From Fidelibacterota bacterium (GTDB lineage: Bacteria > Fidelibacterota > UBA2242): a stretch of DNA of 18,207 nucleotides. The notes beneath the pieces were generated by a model. It had not been told where the DNA came from. It ran no database searches and was given only the letters and a program-made list of their open reading frames with translations. Shown here piece after piece: positions 1 through 7,137 of the stretch (position 1 is the stretch's first letter; each line of letters begins with the position of its first letter). Location of the stretch: the NCBI GenBank assembly GCA_023229045.1, contig JALOAB010000023.1:1-18207 (forward strand), written 5' to 3'. A program made the position numbers and the translations under genes.

Positions 1-122
1 CCTACATTGATGTGATGAATTTCCAATTGCTGAGCCGATGTCAGCGAGAAGAGTATGATAAAACCGATCAGGAGCCTAGTGCATCGGATTGATTTTAAAA
101 CTCTTACCTTTCTGTTATACAT
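1..122 (-). CDS. N-terminus of a secreted protein, possibly a metallo-beta-lactamase-fold (ComEC-like) hydrolase; truncated by the window edge
   Basis: An ATG at 122-120 opens a frame that stays open to base 1 (40 codons plus two bases). The translation starts with a basic stretch (MYNRKVRVLKSIR), then a hydrophobic segment (LLIGFIILFSLTSA) ending in a plausible signal peptidase site before QQ. The mature part begins LEIHHINV followed by a glycine codon start (GG). That beginning resembles the first beta-strand of ComEC/Rec2-type metallo-beta-lactamase hydrolases, which often start with a HxINVGQGD-like stretch; the family call rests on this fragment only. A purine-rich AGAGAAG lies just upstream of the ATG. 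It is the next gene downstream of the transporter ATPase, 80 nt away, so it may or may not share the transcript. The signal peptide and reading frame are well supported; the function is weak. Confidence 0.5.
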   Translation of the reverse strand, partial: MYNRKVRVLKSIRCTRLLIGFIILFSLTSAQQLEIHHINV

Positions 123-129
123 CACTTCT

Positions 130-172
130 CTTATCGAACCTTTTGAGGATCCAAATTCACCATGTCGATAAG
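130..172. repeat. 8-bp perfect inverted repeat in the ATPase/downstream gene gap
   Basis: CTTATCGA at 130-137 and its exact reverse complement TCGATAAG at 165-172 flank a 27-nt loop. This lies in the only sizeable gap of the left half (123-202), just before the start of the secreted-protein gene. No T-run follows the stem in the direction of transcription and the loop is long, so a Rho-independent terminator is unlikely. An operator or chance are both possible. No convincing -35/-10 pair was seen in the gap. Confidence 0.3.
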
Positions 173-202
173 TTAAGTTTTTTTATTTAAAGGGGGCGAG
201 TT

Positions 203-1291
203 TTAAATCACTTTTTCGGTTTGCGGATCAAAATAATGGACATGCTGTAAATCAATATACATCGTAATTACCGAACCGGTTTTTTCATTAGGAGTGAGAT
301 TACTGCGAGCGACGAGATTGGTACGACCGGTCGTTAGGTAAAGATAGGTTTCATTGCCCATTGGCTCACACAGTTCAAGCCTGAGGTTTATTTCTGCGGC
401 GGTTTGATCGAGCGGATGCATCGAAATGCTTTCCGGTCGGATGCCAAGGATTAAATTCTTTCCAATATAGGTTTTAAGCTTTTCGGAATGTTCAGCCGGC
501 AGATTTATACGGATCCGACCTTCGTCGGCATATATGTTTTCGTTCTGCCCGATCGCAACCTGGATGAAATTCATTGAAGGCGAACCGATAAATCCCGCCA
601 CAAACAGATCAGCCGGCGATTCATAAACATTCACCGGATTATCGATCTGGTGAATTAAACCGGATTTCATGACGGCGATCCGGTCGCCCATGGTCATAGC
701 TTCCACCTGATCATGGGTAACATACACCATAGTCGTTTTTAACTTTTGATGTAGTTTCTTGATTTCAGTGCGCATCTGCAATCGCAATTTGGCATCTAGA
801 TTCGAAAGCGGCTCATCAAAAAGAAACACCTGTGGTTTGCGCACTATTGCGCGTCCCAAAGCCACACGCTGACGCTGACCACCGGAAAGTTGGCGCGGTT
901 TGCGGTTTAACAGGTCTTCGATTTCCAAAATTGCGGCGGCTTCATCGACACGCTGTTTAATCTCATTTTTAGGATACTTGCGGAGTTTGAGGCCAAAAGC
1001 CAAGTTCTCGAATACCGTCATATGCGGGTAAAGCGCATAATTCTGGAAAACCATGGCAATGTCGCGATCTTTGGGTGGAATATCGTTAACTCGTTTATCT
1101 CCGATAAAAATATCACCGACTGTGGCACTTTCCAGTCCGGCGATCATGCGCAGAGTGGTTGATTTGCCGCAACCGGACGGCCCGACCAAAACCAAAAATT
1201 CACCGTTGTGGACTGCCAGACTTAAGTCGTGGATAATTTTTATTCCTTTATCGAATTCTTTAGTGATATGATTCAAAATGATTTGCGCCAT
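203..1291 (-). CDS. Sugar ABC transporter ATP-binding subunit, MalK/UgpC/MsmX type (CUT1)
   Basis: This 362-aa cytoplasmic ATPase energises carbohydrate import. Visible motifs in order: Walker A GPSGCGKST (residues 37-45), Q-loop Q83 in FQNYALYPHM, ABC signature LSGGQ (135-139), Walker B VFLFDEP ending at E160, D-loop SNLDAKLR, and switch His193 in THDQVEAMT. Residues after about 240 form the extra C-terminal OB/TOBE-like domain of the MalK/UgpC subgroup, including LGIRPESI. Length is normal. The start is ATG at 1291 with a GAGGA Shine-Dalgarno element close upstream. It lies 15 nt after the six-hairpin glycosidase-like gene and is the distal gene of the transporter operon, separated from its permeases by the catabolic genes. 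Some ATPases of this type serve several importers, so it may not be exclusive to the local permeases. Confidence 0.96.
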   Translation of the reverse strand: MAQIILNHITKEFDKGIKIIHDLSLAVHNGEFLVLVGPSGCGKSTTLRMIAGLESATVGDIFIGDKRVNDIPPKDRDIAMVFQNYALYPHMTVFENLAFGLKLRKYPKNEIKQRVDEAAAILEIEDLLNRKPRQLSGGQRQRVALGRAIVRKPQVFLFDEPLSNLDAKLRLQMRTEIKKLHQKLKTTMVYVTHDQVEAMTMGDRIAVMKSGLIHQIDNPVNVYESPADLFVAGFIGSPSMNFIQVAIGQNENIYADEGRIRINLPAEHSEKLKTYIGKNLILGIRPESISMHPLDQTAAEINLRLELCEPMGNETYLYLTTGRTNLVARSNLTPNEKTGSVITMYIDLQHVHYFDPQTEKVI

Positions 1292-1306
1292 TTTTTCCTC
1301 TTCGGA

Positions 1307-2533
1307 TTAATTGCGATAATATTTTCTCTGTTGAGCCAACAAACCTTCAATAGTCGACTCCGCCCCGGAGTTGCGGTTGACTTTTTTATCTTCGTCAATA
1401 CCATCAAAAGTGACCCCGGTTTCCGGCCAGTACATCCGCATCCGGGCTGGATTATCACCATTGAACCAGTTGAAAATTCGCTCTGCATATCGTTTAAATC
1501 GATCTTCATTACTCAGGTTGGCAAAAGTCTGAATGCCGCTGTACAGGGCATTAATGCCATAAGCAATCTGCGGGAGTGCAGTCGTTTGATAGCTACCATC
1601 CTTATTTAAAGTAATTTCGCGCGGCAGTTTATTTTTGATCAGAAAGGGTACAAAATTATCAGCCCAAATTTGAACACTTTTAAAAAATGTCGAATCGCTG
1701 GTAATCTTAAAAGCCTCCAGCAAAGCCAGGGGTTGGTTGGCGCCCCAATCATGCCAGGTATTTTCCCAGCAAAAATATAAACCGTCCAGTGGATGCCCTT
1801 CGCGTCGAAGCTGAAATCCAACCAATCCTTCGGCGATTTTCTGAATTGCCGGCCTCAGTTCAAAATCGCCACTGCCTTGAAGTTTGCAAAGCGCCAGCAA
1901 CAGCTCGCCGTTCATATCCGGCGCCGATTTAACCAGCCAGGCCGGTACCGCCGAACCGAAATCACCCGCAACTTTGAGCGGGTATTTTGCCAGATCAGAA
2001 TCCATTTGTTTTAAAGTTGTTCTGAGGCATTTATCAATCTGCTCTAACAATTCGGATTCGTTTGGGAATTGTTTTAAAGTTAAATAAGCCGCCGTCAAAC
2101 CGCGTATTCCGCGGGTCGCCCACCAGCCGAAATCAGCCTGACTGTTGACATGCGTAGTATTGATCCGGCCATCGGTTTCGAGAAAGTTATACCAGAGACC
2201 GTCTGCGCGACACATATATAATAGGAACTTGGTAAGTCCTTTGACTGTCGGTAGAAGATTTCGGTTATCATTATGCAGAATTTCATTCTCCAAAACTTCC
2301 AGAAAGCGTCCGACATCATCGACACAGGTAATTCCTTCATCTTTAGCGGCGACCGGTTTATAATCGGGATAATCGGCATAGATCGCAATATAATAGAGTT
2401 GCTCTCCGTTGACCGCAATCGAATCTACCAGTCTGAGAGCATGACTCAGATTGACCGGGGATCGCCTATCAGACTTACTGCAGGCAACCAAAAGCAGAAT
2501 ACATATTATAACTGGAAAACTGAGTTTTCGCAT
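1307..2533 (-). CDS. Lipoprotein with (alpha/alpha)6 six-hairpin glycosidase-like fold
   Basis: A 408-aa predicted lipoprotein: residues 1-18 carry a hydrophobic signal ending in the lipobox LVAC (Cys18). The rest is almost entirely helical, with recurrent aromatic and glycine-rich turns (ADFGWWATRGIRGL, HDWGANQPLALLEAF, IAYGINALYSGIQTF) as in six-hairpin toroid glycosidases. A distinctive segment GITCVDDVGRFLEVLE (about residues 68-83) resembles the CVDDxAR motif I recall from toroid domains found near or fused to mannan-related enzymes; this is from memory, not a search. It abuts GH130: the TAG at 2536-2534 is followed directly by ATG at 2533-2531, with no strong Shine-Dalgarno, suggesting coupled translation. 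The likely role is trimming or recognition of an oligosaccharide outside the cytoplasm. A GH88/GH105-like enzyme is an alternative, but I do not see enough to assign a CAZy family. Confidence 0.7.
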   Translation of the reverse strand: MRKLSFPVIICILLLVACSKSDRRSPVNLSHALRLVDSIAVNGEQLYYIAIYADYPDYKPVAAKDEGITCVDDVGRFLEVLENEILHNDNRNLLPTVKGLTKFLLYMCRADGLWYNFLETDGRINTTHVNSQADFGWWATRGIRGLTAAYLTLKQFPNESELLEQIDKCLRTTLKQMDSDLAKYPLKVAGDFGSAVPAWLVKSAPDMNGELLLALCKLQGSGDFELRPAIQKIAEGLVGFQLRREGHPLDGLYFCWENTWHDWGANQPLALLEAFKITSDSTFFKSVQIWADNFVPFLIKNKLPREITLNKDGSYQTTALPQIAYGINALYSGIQTFANLSNEDRFKRYAERIFNWFNGDNPARMRMYWPETGVTFDGIDEDKKVNRNSGAESTIEGLLAQQRKYYRN

Positions 2534-3445
2534 CTAAATCAGCCAGTCCTTTTTATCGAAAACCACATCGCTTTTATTGATACAGGCGGCGCCGATAACC
2601 GTATCGGCCCCGGCATAAATCACCACGTATTTGTCGTCATTTTCGACTGTCGCACAACTGAAAATGACGTTGGGCACGAATCCATTGATTTCCCAGTCAA
2701 GTTCCGGCTCGATAACCGGGCGCGATTGACGGGCTAGCACGCGGCGCGGATTATCGTAATCCAGCAGGGCGACACCGAGCCGGTAAGCGTTGAATTTATC
2801 GATGGCATGATAAAACAAAAGCCAACCCTGTGGATGTCTGACCGGCGGACCGGCGATCCCGATGCGGGTTGACTGCCAATCATCGTCAATTGTGGTCATG
2901 ATGCAAATATGATTGGTAAAATTCTTCAAATCCGAGGAAGAAGCGATCCAGATATCGGGACGTCGACGATGCAGGAGCAGGTATTCGCCCTTGATCTTTT
3001 CCGGAAAAAGCGAAGAATTTTTATTCTCTTCATCAAGTAATACGCCATGGCGTTGCCAGTGGACAAGGTCGGTGCTCGTCGCCAGGCAAATCCGGTAATC
3101 GCCCGGAAACCGATTGGCGAAACCAACGTAAGTCATATAATACGTTTCACCGATTTTAACGATGCGCGGATCTTCCGGGCCTCGTGATTCCTGGGGCACA
3201 TTATTTTTCATAATCGGCTCAGAGAGGCGATGCCAGTTAAGTAAATCCTTACTGACAGCATAACCGAAATGACTTATGTAATCACCATAATTCTTGTGTC
3301 CTCCTATATCGGTTGCCCGATAAATCATGTGGTATAATCCTTTCTCATAGACCGCCCCGGCATTGAAGACTGCGGCGCGTTCCCAGCTATGTTCTGGTAC
3401 AGGTTTAAGAATCGGTTCCTGTGAGACACGAACTAATTTGATCAT
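2534..3445 (-). CDS. Glycoside hydrolase family 130 protein (beta-mannoside phosphorylase or hydrolase)
   Basis: A 303-aa cytoplasmic protein with no signal peptide and a five-bladed beta-propeller-type sequence. Diagnostic GH130 stretches: RGPEDPRI (residues 88-95; Asp92 is the expected catalytic acid), SLFPEKIKGEYLLLHR (145-160), FYHAID (211-216), NGFVPNVIF (254-262) and a late IYAGAD. GH130 enzymes act on beta-mannosides. Phosphorylases release alpha-mannose 1-phosphate, while some subfamilies hydrolyse. Basic residues Lys150, His159, Arg160 and His213 lie in segments that supply phosphate-binding residues in characterised phosphorylases, so phosphorolysis is the better guess; I could not align them rigorously. 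The ATG at 3445 overlaps the kinase stop by 4 nt (ATGA), and its own TAG abuts the next ATG. No phosphomannomutase is present here to use a mannose 1-phosphate product. Family assignment is strong; linkage and acceptor are unknown. Confidence 0.9.
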   Translation of the reverse strand: MIKLVRVSQEPILKPVPEHSWERAAVFNAGAVYEKGLYHMIYRATDIGGHKNYGDYISHFGYAVSKDLLNWHRLSEPIMKNNVPQESRGPEDPRIVKIGETYYMTYVGFANRFPGDYRICLATSTDLVHWQRHGVLLDEENKNSSLFPEKIKGEYLLLHRRRPDIWIASSSDLKNFTNHICIMTTIDDDWQSTRIGIAGPPVRHPQGWLLFYHAIDKFNAYRLGVALLDYDNPRRVLARQSRPVIEPELDWEINGFVPNVIFSCATVENDDKYVVIYAGADTVIGAACINKSDVVFDKKDWLI

Positions 3446-4434
3446 TTCTTTATACCTCTTTTTCTAATTTGTGATTTTATAAACATATCAATTTCATGGT
3501 ATTTTAATAGGGTTTCGGTCGCACCAAAGCGGGTTGCGGTCAGCGCGGCCATGGCGTTAGCCTGTTGTCCAATTTTAAGCAACTCAGATTCGTCTAATTC
3601 ACCGGGAGATCGACCCGATTTGATCAGTCCCATCAGCAATCCGGCCGTAAATGCATCGCCGCAACCGGTTGTGTCGGCTACTTTTACCTTAAAGCTAGGA
3701 ATTTCTACCCGGCGTTGCCGATTTTTCAAAATACAACCATCTTTACCGAGAGTTATGGCTAAAAGCAATGTATTAGAGTAAAATAATTTAGATAATAGTT
3801 CCTCAATACACTCCGTTCCGCTCAACAACCGGGCTTCTTCCAGGTTCACTTTTAGAATCCGGCATTGGGATGCAATTGTTTCTAAAACCATTTTGGCGAT
3901 GCGGGGCGTTTTCCACAGCGCTGGTCGATAATTCGGATCGAATGATGTCAGGACCTTTTCGTGATTGAGTTGATTTATTAATTGGTTAAATAATTTTCTA
4001 TTTGTGGGCACTGTCAGGGGCAAAGAACCGAAATGGACGATTTCTGCTCTTTTCAGAAATTCGAGCGAAAAATCACCCGCTTTCAGCGCGGAATCAGCCG
4101 GATGCTTTTCAGCAAATTCAAAAGCGCGCTCGCCGTTATCCGCAATTTCCACAAACGCCAGGCGCGTGCGATGTACCGGATCGTTGAGCAAGAGCTCAGT
4201 ATTTACTCCATTACGGTTTAAAAAATTCTTCAGGAAACGACCGAATGAATCATCTCCGACTTTTCCATTGAAAGCCACCTGACATCCTAGATGAGCCAAA
4301 CCGACAGCCACATTTGCCGGGGCGCCGCCTGCGAATTTTTTGAAAAGTTTGACATCAGCCAAATCTTTCCCGGGCGCCTGTGATATCAGGTCGACCAGCG
4401 CTTCCCCCAGACATATGACATCATAAGTTTTCAT
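3442..4434 (-). CDS. PfkB-family sugar kinase (fructokinase/ketose kinase-like)
   Basis: A 330-aa ribokinase/PfkB-fold kinase that phosphorylates a monosaccharide with ATP in the cytoplasm. It opens with the usual CLGEALVDLI strand. The first PfkB signature region GGAPAN is at residues 36-41, FDPNYRPALW at 165-174, and the second signature DTTGCGDAFTAG at 254-265 contains the catalytic base Asp260. The FDPNYRP element and overall form are like fructokinases and 2-keto-3-deoxygluconate kinases; specificity is not certain from sequence. The ATG at 4434 overlaps the dehydrogenase TGA (ATGA), and its TGA overlaps the GH130 ATG in the same way. Beside a polyol-type dehydrogenase, the natural role would be phosphorylating the ketose that enzyme makes (inference). 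Confidence 0.93.
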   Translation of the reverse strand: MKTYDVICLGEALVDLISQAPGKDLADVKLFKKFAGGAPANVAVGLAHLGCQVAFNGKVGDDSFGRFLKNFLNRNGVNTELLLNDPVHRTRLAFVEIADNGERAFEFAEKHPADSALKAGDFSLEFLKRAEIVHFGSLPLTVPTNRKLFNQLINQLNHEKVLTSFDPNYRPALWKTPRIAKMVLETIASQCRILKVNLEEARLLSGTECIEELLSKLFYSNTLLLAITLGKDGCILKNRQRRVEIPSFKVKVADTTGCGDAFTAGLLMGLIKSGRSPGELDESELLKIGQQANAMAALTATRFGATETLLKYHEIDMFIKSQIRKRGIKK

Positions 4435-5447
4435 CGTAAATCTATCACCGTCTTTAAACTCTTTTGCCGTTTCTGATTTTCAAAAGCGACCTGAATATCG
4501 GTTAATCCGAATGCTTTTATATCAAGTCCGTTTAATTTGATTCGTCCGGTCACAAGCAAATCCACCGCATTTTTAAAAGTGAATGGATTCAGAAAAGAGC
4601 CGATTATATTAATATCACGCCGATAAATTTCGTAAGGTACAATAGGTATTTTCTGCCCCGCCGGACTGACGCCAAAAATCACTAATCGTCCGCCGTTTTT
4701 TATCATACGCAAAGCCTGTTCGACCGCCAGAGGTGCTCCGGCGCATTCGATCACGACTTCGGCTCCGCCTTGCGTTGCGTCAAGAATTGCCTTTACGTTC
4801 CGATCACCGGAGTCATAAACCAGATCGGCGCCCATTTTCAGGCATAGTTTCCGGCGGTTTGCATCCGGCTCGACAACGATTACCTGACGAGCTGATGAAA
4901 GACGCGCCAGTTTCAGCATCAGAATACCGATCATTCCGCCGCCAAATATGAGAACGCTCTCAGCGGCTTTGATCGCGGCTTTTTGAAAACCATAGAGCGC
5001 ACAGGAAAGCGGTTCCAGTAAAGTCGCCTGAAGCGGATCGGTCTTTAGCGGCATATGAAAACACTGTCCGGCGGGTGCGACACAGTATTCGGCAAATCCG
5101 CCGTCAATATCAACGCCCAGAGCCTTAAGGTTTTCGCACAGATTGACCTGGCCGCGCCGGCAATACTGGCAATGACCGCAGGCAATATTCGGATCAACCG
5201 CCACAAAATCGCCGATATTCAGATCGGTTACATCTTTCCCTTTTTCTACCACGCTACCACAAAACTCATGCCCGAGAACTACCGGCGGTGCGGCGTGCGA
5301 CTGCCCGGCTATGATTTTAATATCCGTTCCGCAAACTCCGCAAACAGCGATTTTCAGCAAGACCTCATCCGGACGAATTTTGCGACATGGTTTTTCAACC
5401 AGTATTAAGCTCTTGCCATTGTAAACAACTGCGTGCATATTTCTCAT
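4431..5447 (-). CDS. Zinc-dependent medium-chain dehydrogenase, polyol/sorbitol dehydrogenase-like
   Basis: A 338-aa NAD(P)-dependent medium-chain dehydrogenase. With numbering from ATG 5447, catalytic-zinc residues are Cys39 (GVCGTD), His60-Glu61 (GHEFCG) and Glu145 (LLEPLSCALYG). The structural-zinc cysteines are 90, 93, 96 and 104 (CGHCQYCRRGQVNLC). The Rossmann motif is FGGGMIG (168-174), followed by VVEPD, whose Glu193 favours NAD. These fit the sorbitol/arabitol/threonine dehydrogenase branch, so the likely reaction is polyol to ketose (or sugar oxidation); the exact substrate is unknown. A TTG at 5450 extends the frame by one codon, but ATG at 5447 shares its A with the preceding permease stop (TGATG), giving a typical coupled start. 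ATG at 5438 (MHAVVYNG) is another reasonable start. It sits in the transporter operon directly before the sugar kinase. Confidence 0.92.
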   Translation of the reverse strand: MRNMHAVVYNGKSLILVEKPCRKIRPDEVLLKIAVCGVCGTDIKIIAGQSHAAPPVVLGHEFCGSVVEKGKDVTDLNIGDFVAVDPNIACGHCQYCRRGQVNLCENLKALGVDIDGGFAEYCVAPAGQCFHMPLKTDPLQATLLEPLSCALYGFQKAAIKAAESVLIFGGGMIGILMLKLARLSSARQVIVVEPDANRRKLCLKMGADLVYDSGDRNVKAILDATQGGAEVVIECAGAPLAVEQALRMIKNGGRLVIFGVSPAGQKIPIVPYEIYRRDINIIGSFLNPFTFKNAVDLLVTGRIKLNGLDIKAFGLTDIQVAFENQKRQKSLKTVIDLR

Positions 5448-6256
5448 CAATTCTTCAATCCGGTAGTGGCCATGCTTTCGATGAAATAACGCTGGAAGAA
5501 AGCGTAGACCAGAATAATCGGCACAGCTAAAAGGGTTGCCGCGGCGAGCTGCGCGCCCAGCTGACCGTCAGCCTGTCCGCCGACCGCGAAAATCGTTACC
5601 ATTTGCGGCAAGGTCATCAACTTTTGTAATCTGATTACAATTAACGGCCAGAGCACGTCATTCCAGCTTCCCATAAATGATACAATCCCGACCGTAATGA
5701 TGACCGGTTTGGAGAGTGGATAAATAATCTTGAAAAGAATTTCGAGATCATTACAACCATCGATTTTGGCGGCGTCAATCAGGTCCTGGGGGATGTCCAT
5801 AAAAAATTGTCTGAAAAGCAGAATCCCAAAAGCACTGATCATCCCTGGCACGATCAAGGCTATGTAACTGTCCACCCATCCGAATTTGACCATTAAAATG
5901 TACATTGGTATCAAAGTAATCTGGAATGGAATAACCATCGTGAAGAGAATCACTCCCAGCAGAAAATCACGACCGAAAAAACGCAGGCGCGATAGGGCGT
6001 ACCCTACAATCGAACCAAATAGGATCACCGAGAATGTGACGCAGATTGAAACGAATAAACTGTTCAGGAATGCGCGGGCGATCGGGATTTTCTGGAACAC
6101 AGCGGCATAACTGCGCAAACTGAAATTCGACGACCAAAGCCCAATCGTTCCAATCTCGATTTCCGGCTTGAAAGTCGCGGATATCATCCATAAAAACGGG
6201 TAGGCGAACATCAGACCGCCAATAATCAGTAAAATATAGGTTATTGGCTTTTTCAT
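5447..6256 (-). CDS. Carbohydrate ABC transporter permease, MalG-like (CUT1)
   Basis: A 269-aa inner-membrane permease with about six hydrophobic segments, beginning at residues 6-26 (YILLIIGGLMFAYPFLWMIS). The cytoplasmic EAA-loop that docks on the ATPase is visible at about 160-180 as DAAKIDGCNDLEILFKIIYP. Length and organisation fit the MalG half of a CUT1 sugar importer. A good Shine-Dalgarno stretch (GAGGAAGGA, 6261-6269) precedes ATG 6256, which shares one base with the stop of the upstream permease (TGATG). Its own stop overlaps the dehydrogenase start. The neighbouring binding protein and second permease complete the importer; the ATPase is encoded about 4 kb further downstream. Confidence 0.95.
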   Translation of the reverse strand: MKKPITYILLIIGGLMFAYPFLWMISATFKPEIEIGTIGLWSSNFSLRSYAAVFQKIPIARAFLNSLFVSICVTFSVILFGSIVGYALSRLRFFGRDFLLGVILFTMVIPFQITLIPMYILMVKFGWVDSYIALIVPGMISAFGILLFRQFFMDIPQDLIDAAKIDGCNDLEILFKIIYPLSKPVIITVGIVSFMGSWNDVLWPLIVIRLQKLMTLPQMVTIFAVGGQADGQLGAQLAAATLLAVPIILVYAFFQRYFIESMATTGLKN

Positions 6257-7137
6257 CAGTCCTTCCTCTCAACGAATTTTTTCTGGATTAAAACCACCAT
6301 CAGGATGATAAACGCAAAGAAAAATCCAAGCGTCGCCGCGTAACCCATATGCCCGAAATAAAAAGCCTGGTTATAAATGTACAGCATGGCTGAAAGCGTA
6401 CTGTTCATTGGCCCGCCGCCGGTCATAACAAACGGTTCGATGAATAACGAGAATCCACCGATTGTTGATAAAATCACCACCAACACTATCGTGCTGTTCA
6501 AAGCCGGCAAAGTAATATGGAAAAATTGCTGAAGTGATCGGGCGCCGTCAATTTCGGCGGCTTCATACAAATAACGCGGAATGCCCTGCAAACCGACTAA
6601 AAACAAGACTATGTACAAACCGACATTTTTCCAGGTTGCCATAATCGCGATGGACGGCATCGCCCAGTTAGTATTGATCAGCCAGGGAATTTTCGTAATA
6701 CCGAGCTTCGTCATTAGTAAATTTAGCAAGCCGGTCTCGTAGGCATACAATTGTTGCCAGAGAATCGTAATCACGACGCCCGATACAACCACCGGTAAAA
6801 AGTAAAGCGCCCGAAAAAAGCCTTTTAATTTGATCTTCCGATTCAGCAAAAGCGCCAGCATCAGGGCTACAATAATTTGCAATGGAATATGAATAACCAG
6901 AAAGACAAGTGTATTGCGGATTGAGATAAAGAACTGGATGTCCTGAAAAAGCCGACTGAAGTTGCGCAAGCCAATCCATTGCATCGGTGTGACAACATTC
7001 CATTTATGAAAAATAAGAATAAAGGAAAACACTATCGGAAAGCCGATAAACAGACAGAAATACAAAACGTACGGAAGACTCATCAGGTAGCCGGTTCGGG
7101 AGCTGTTTTTAATTACCGAAGGTCTGGTATTCCTCAT
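6256..7137 (-). CDS. Carbohydrate ABC transporter permease, MalF/UgpA-like (CUT1)
   Basis: A 293-aa inner-membrane permease, partner of the MalG-like protein. Six hydrophobic segments can be read, the first at about residues 18-42. The EAA loop is YEAAEIDGARSLQQFFHITL (191-210), and MNSTLSAMLYIYNQAF precedes the last segment, as is usual in UgpA/MalF-type subunits. It lacks the long extra N-terminal and periplasmic parts of enteric MalF, so it is the short form. ATG at 7137 overlaps the binding-protein TGA by 4 nt (ATGA), and GGAG lies upstream within the end of that gene. Substrate specificity cannot be read from the permease. Confidence 0.95.
   Translation of the reverse strand: MRNTRPSVIKNSSRTGYLMSLPYVLYFCLFIGFPIVFSFILIFHKWNVVTPMQWIGLRNFSRLFQDIQFFISIRNTLVFLVIHIPLQIIVALMLALLLNRKIKLKGFFRALYFLPVVVSGVVITILWQQLYAYETGLLNLLMTKLGITKIPWLINTNWAMPSIAIMATWKNVGLYIVLFLVGLQGIPRYLYEAAEIDGARSLQQFFHITLPALNSTIVLVVILSTIGGFSLFIEPFVMTGGGPMNSTLSAMLYIYNQAFYFGHMGYAATLGFFFAFIILMVVLIQKKFVERKD

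Noticed and set aside
130..172. Inverted repeat as a Rho-independent terminator for the operon
   Set aside because: The stem is short, the loop is 27 nt, and no T-run follows it on the transcribed strand.
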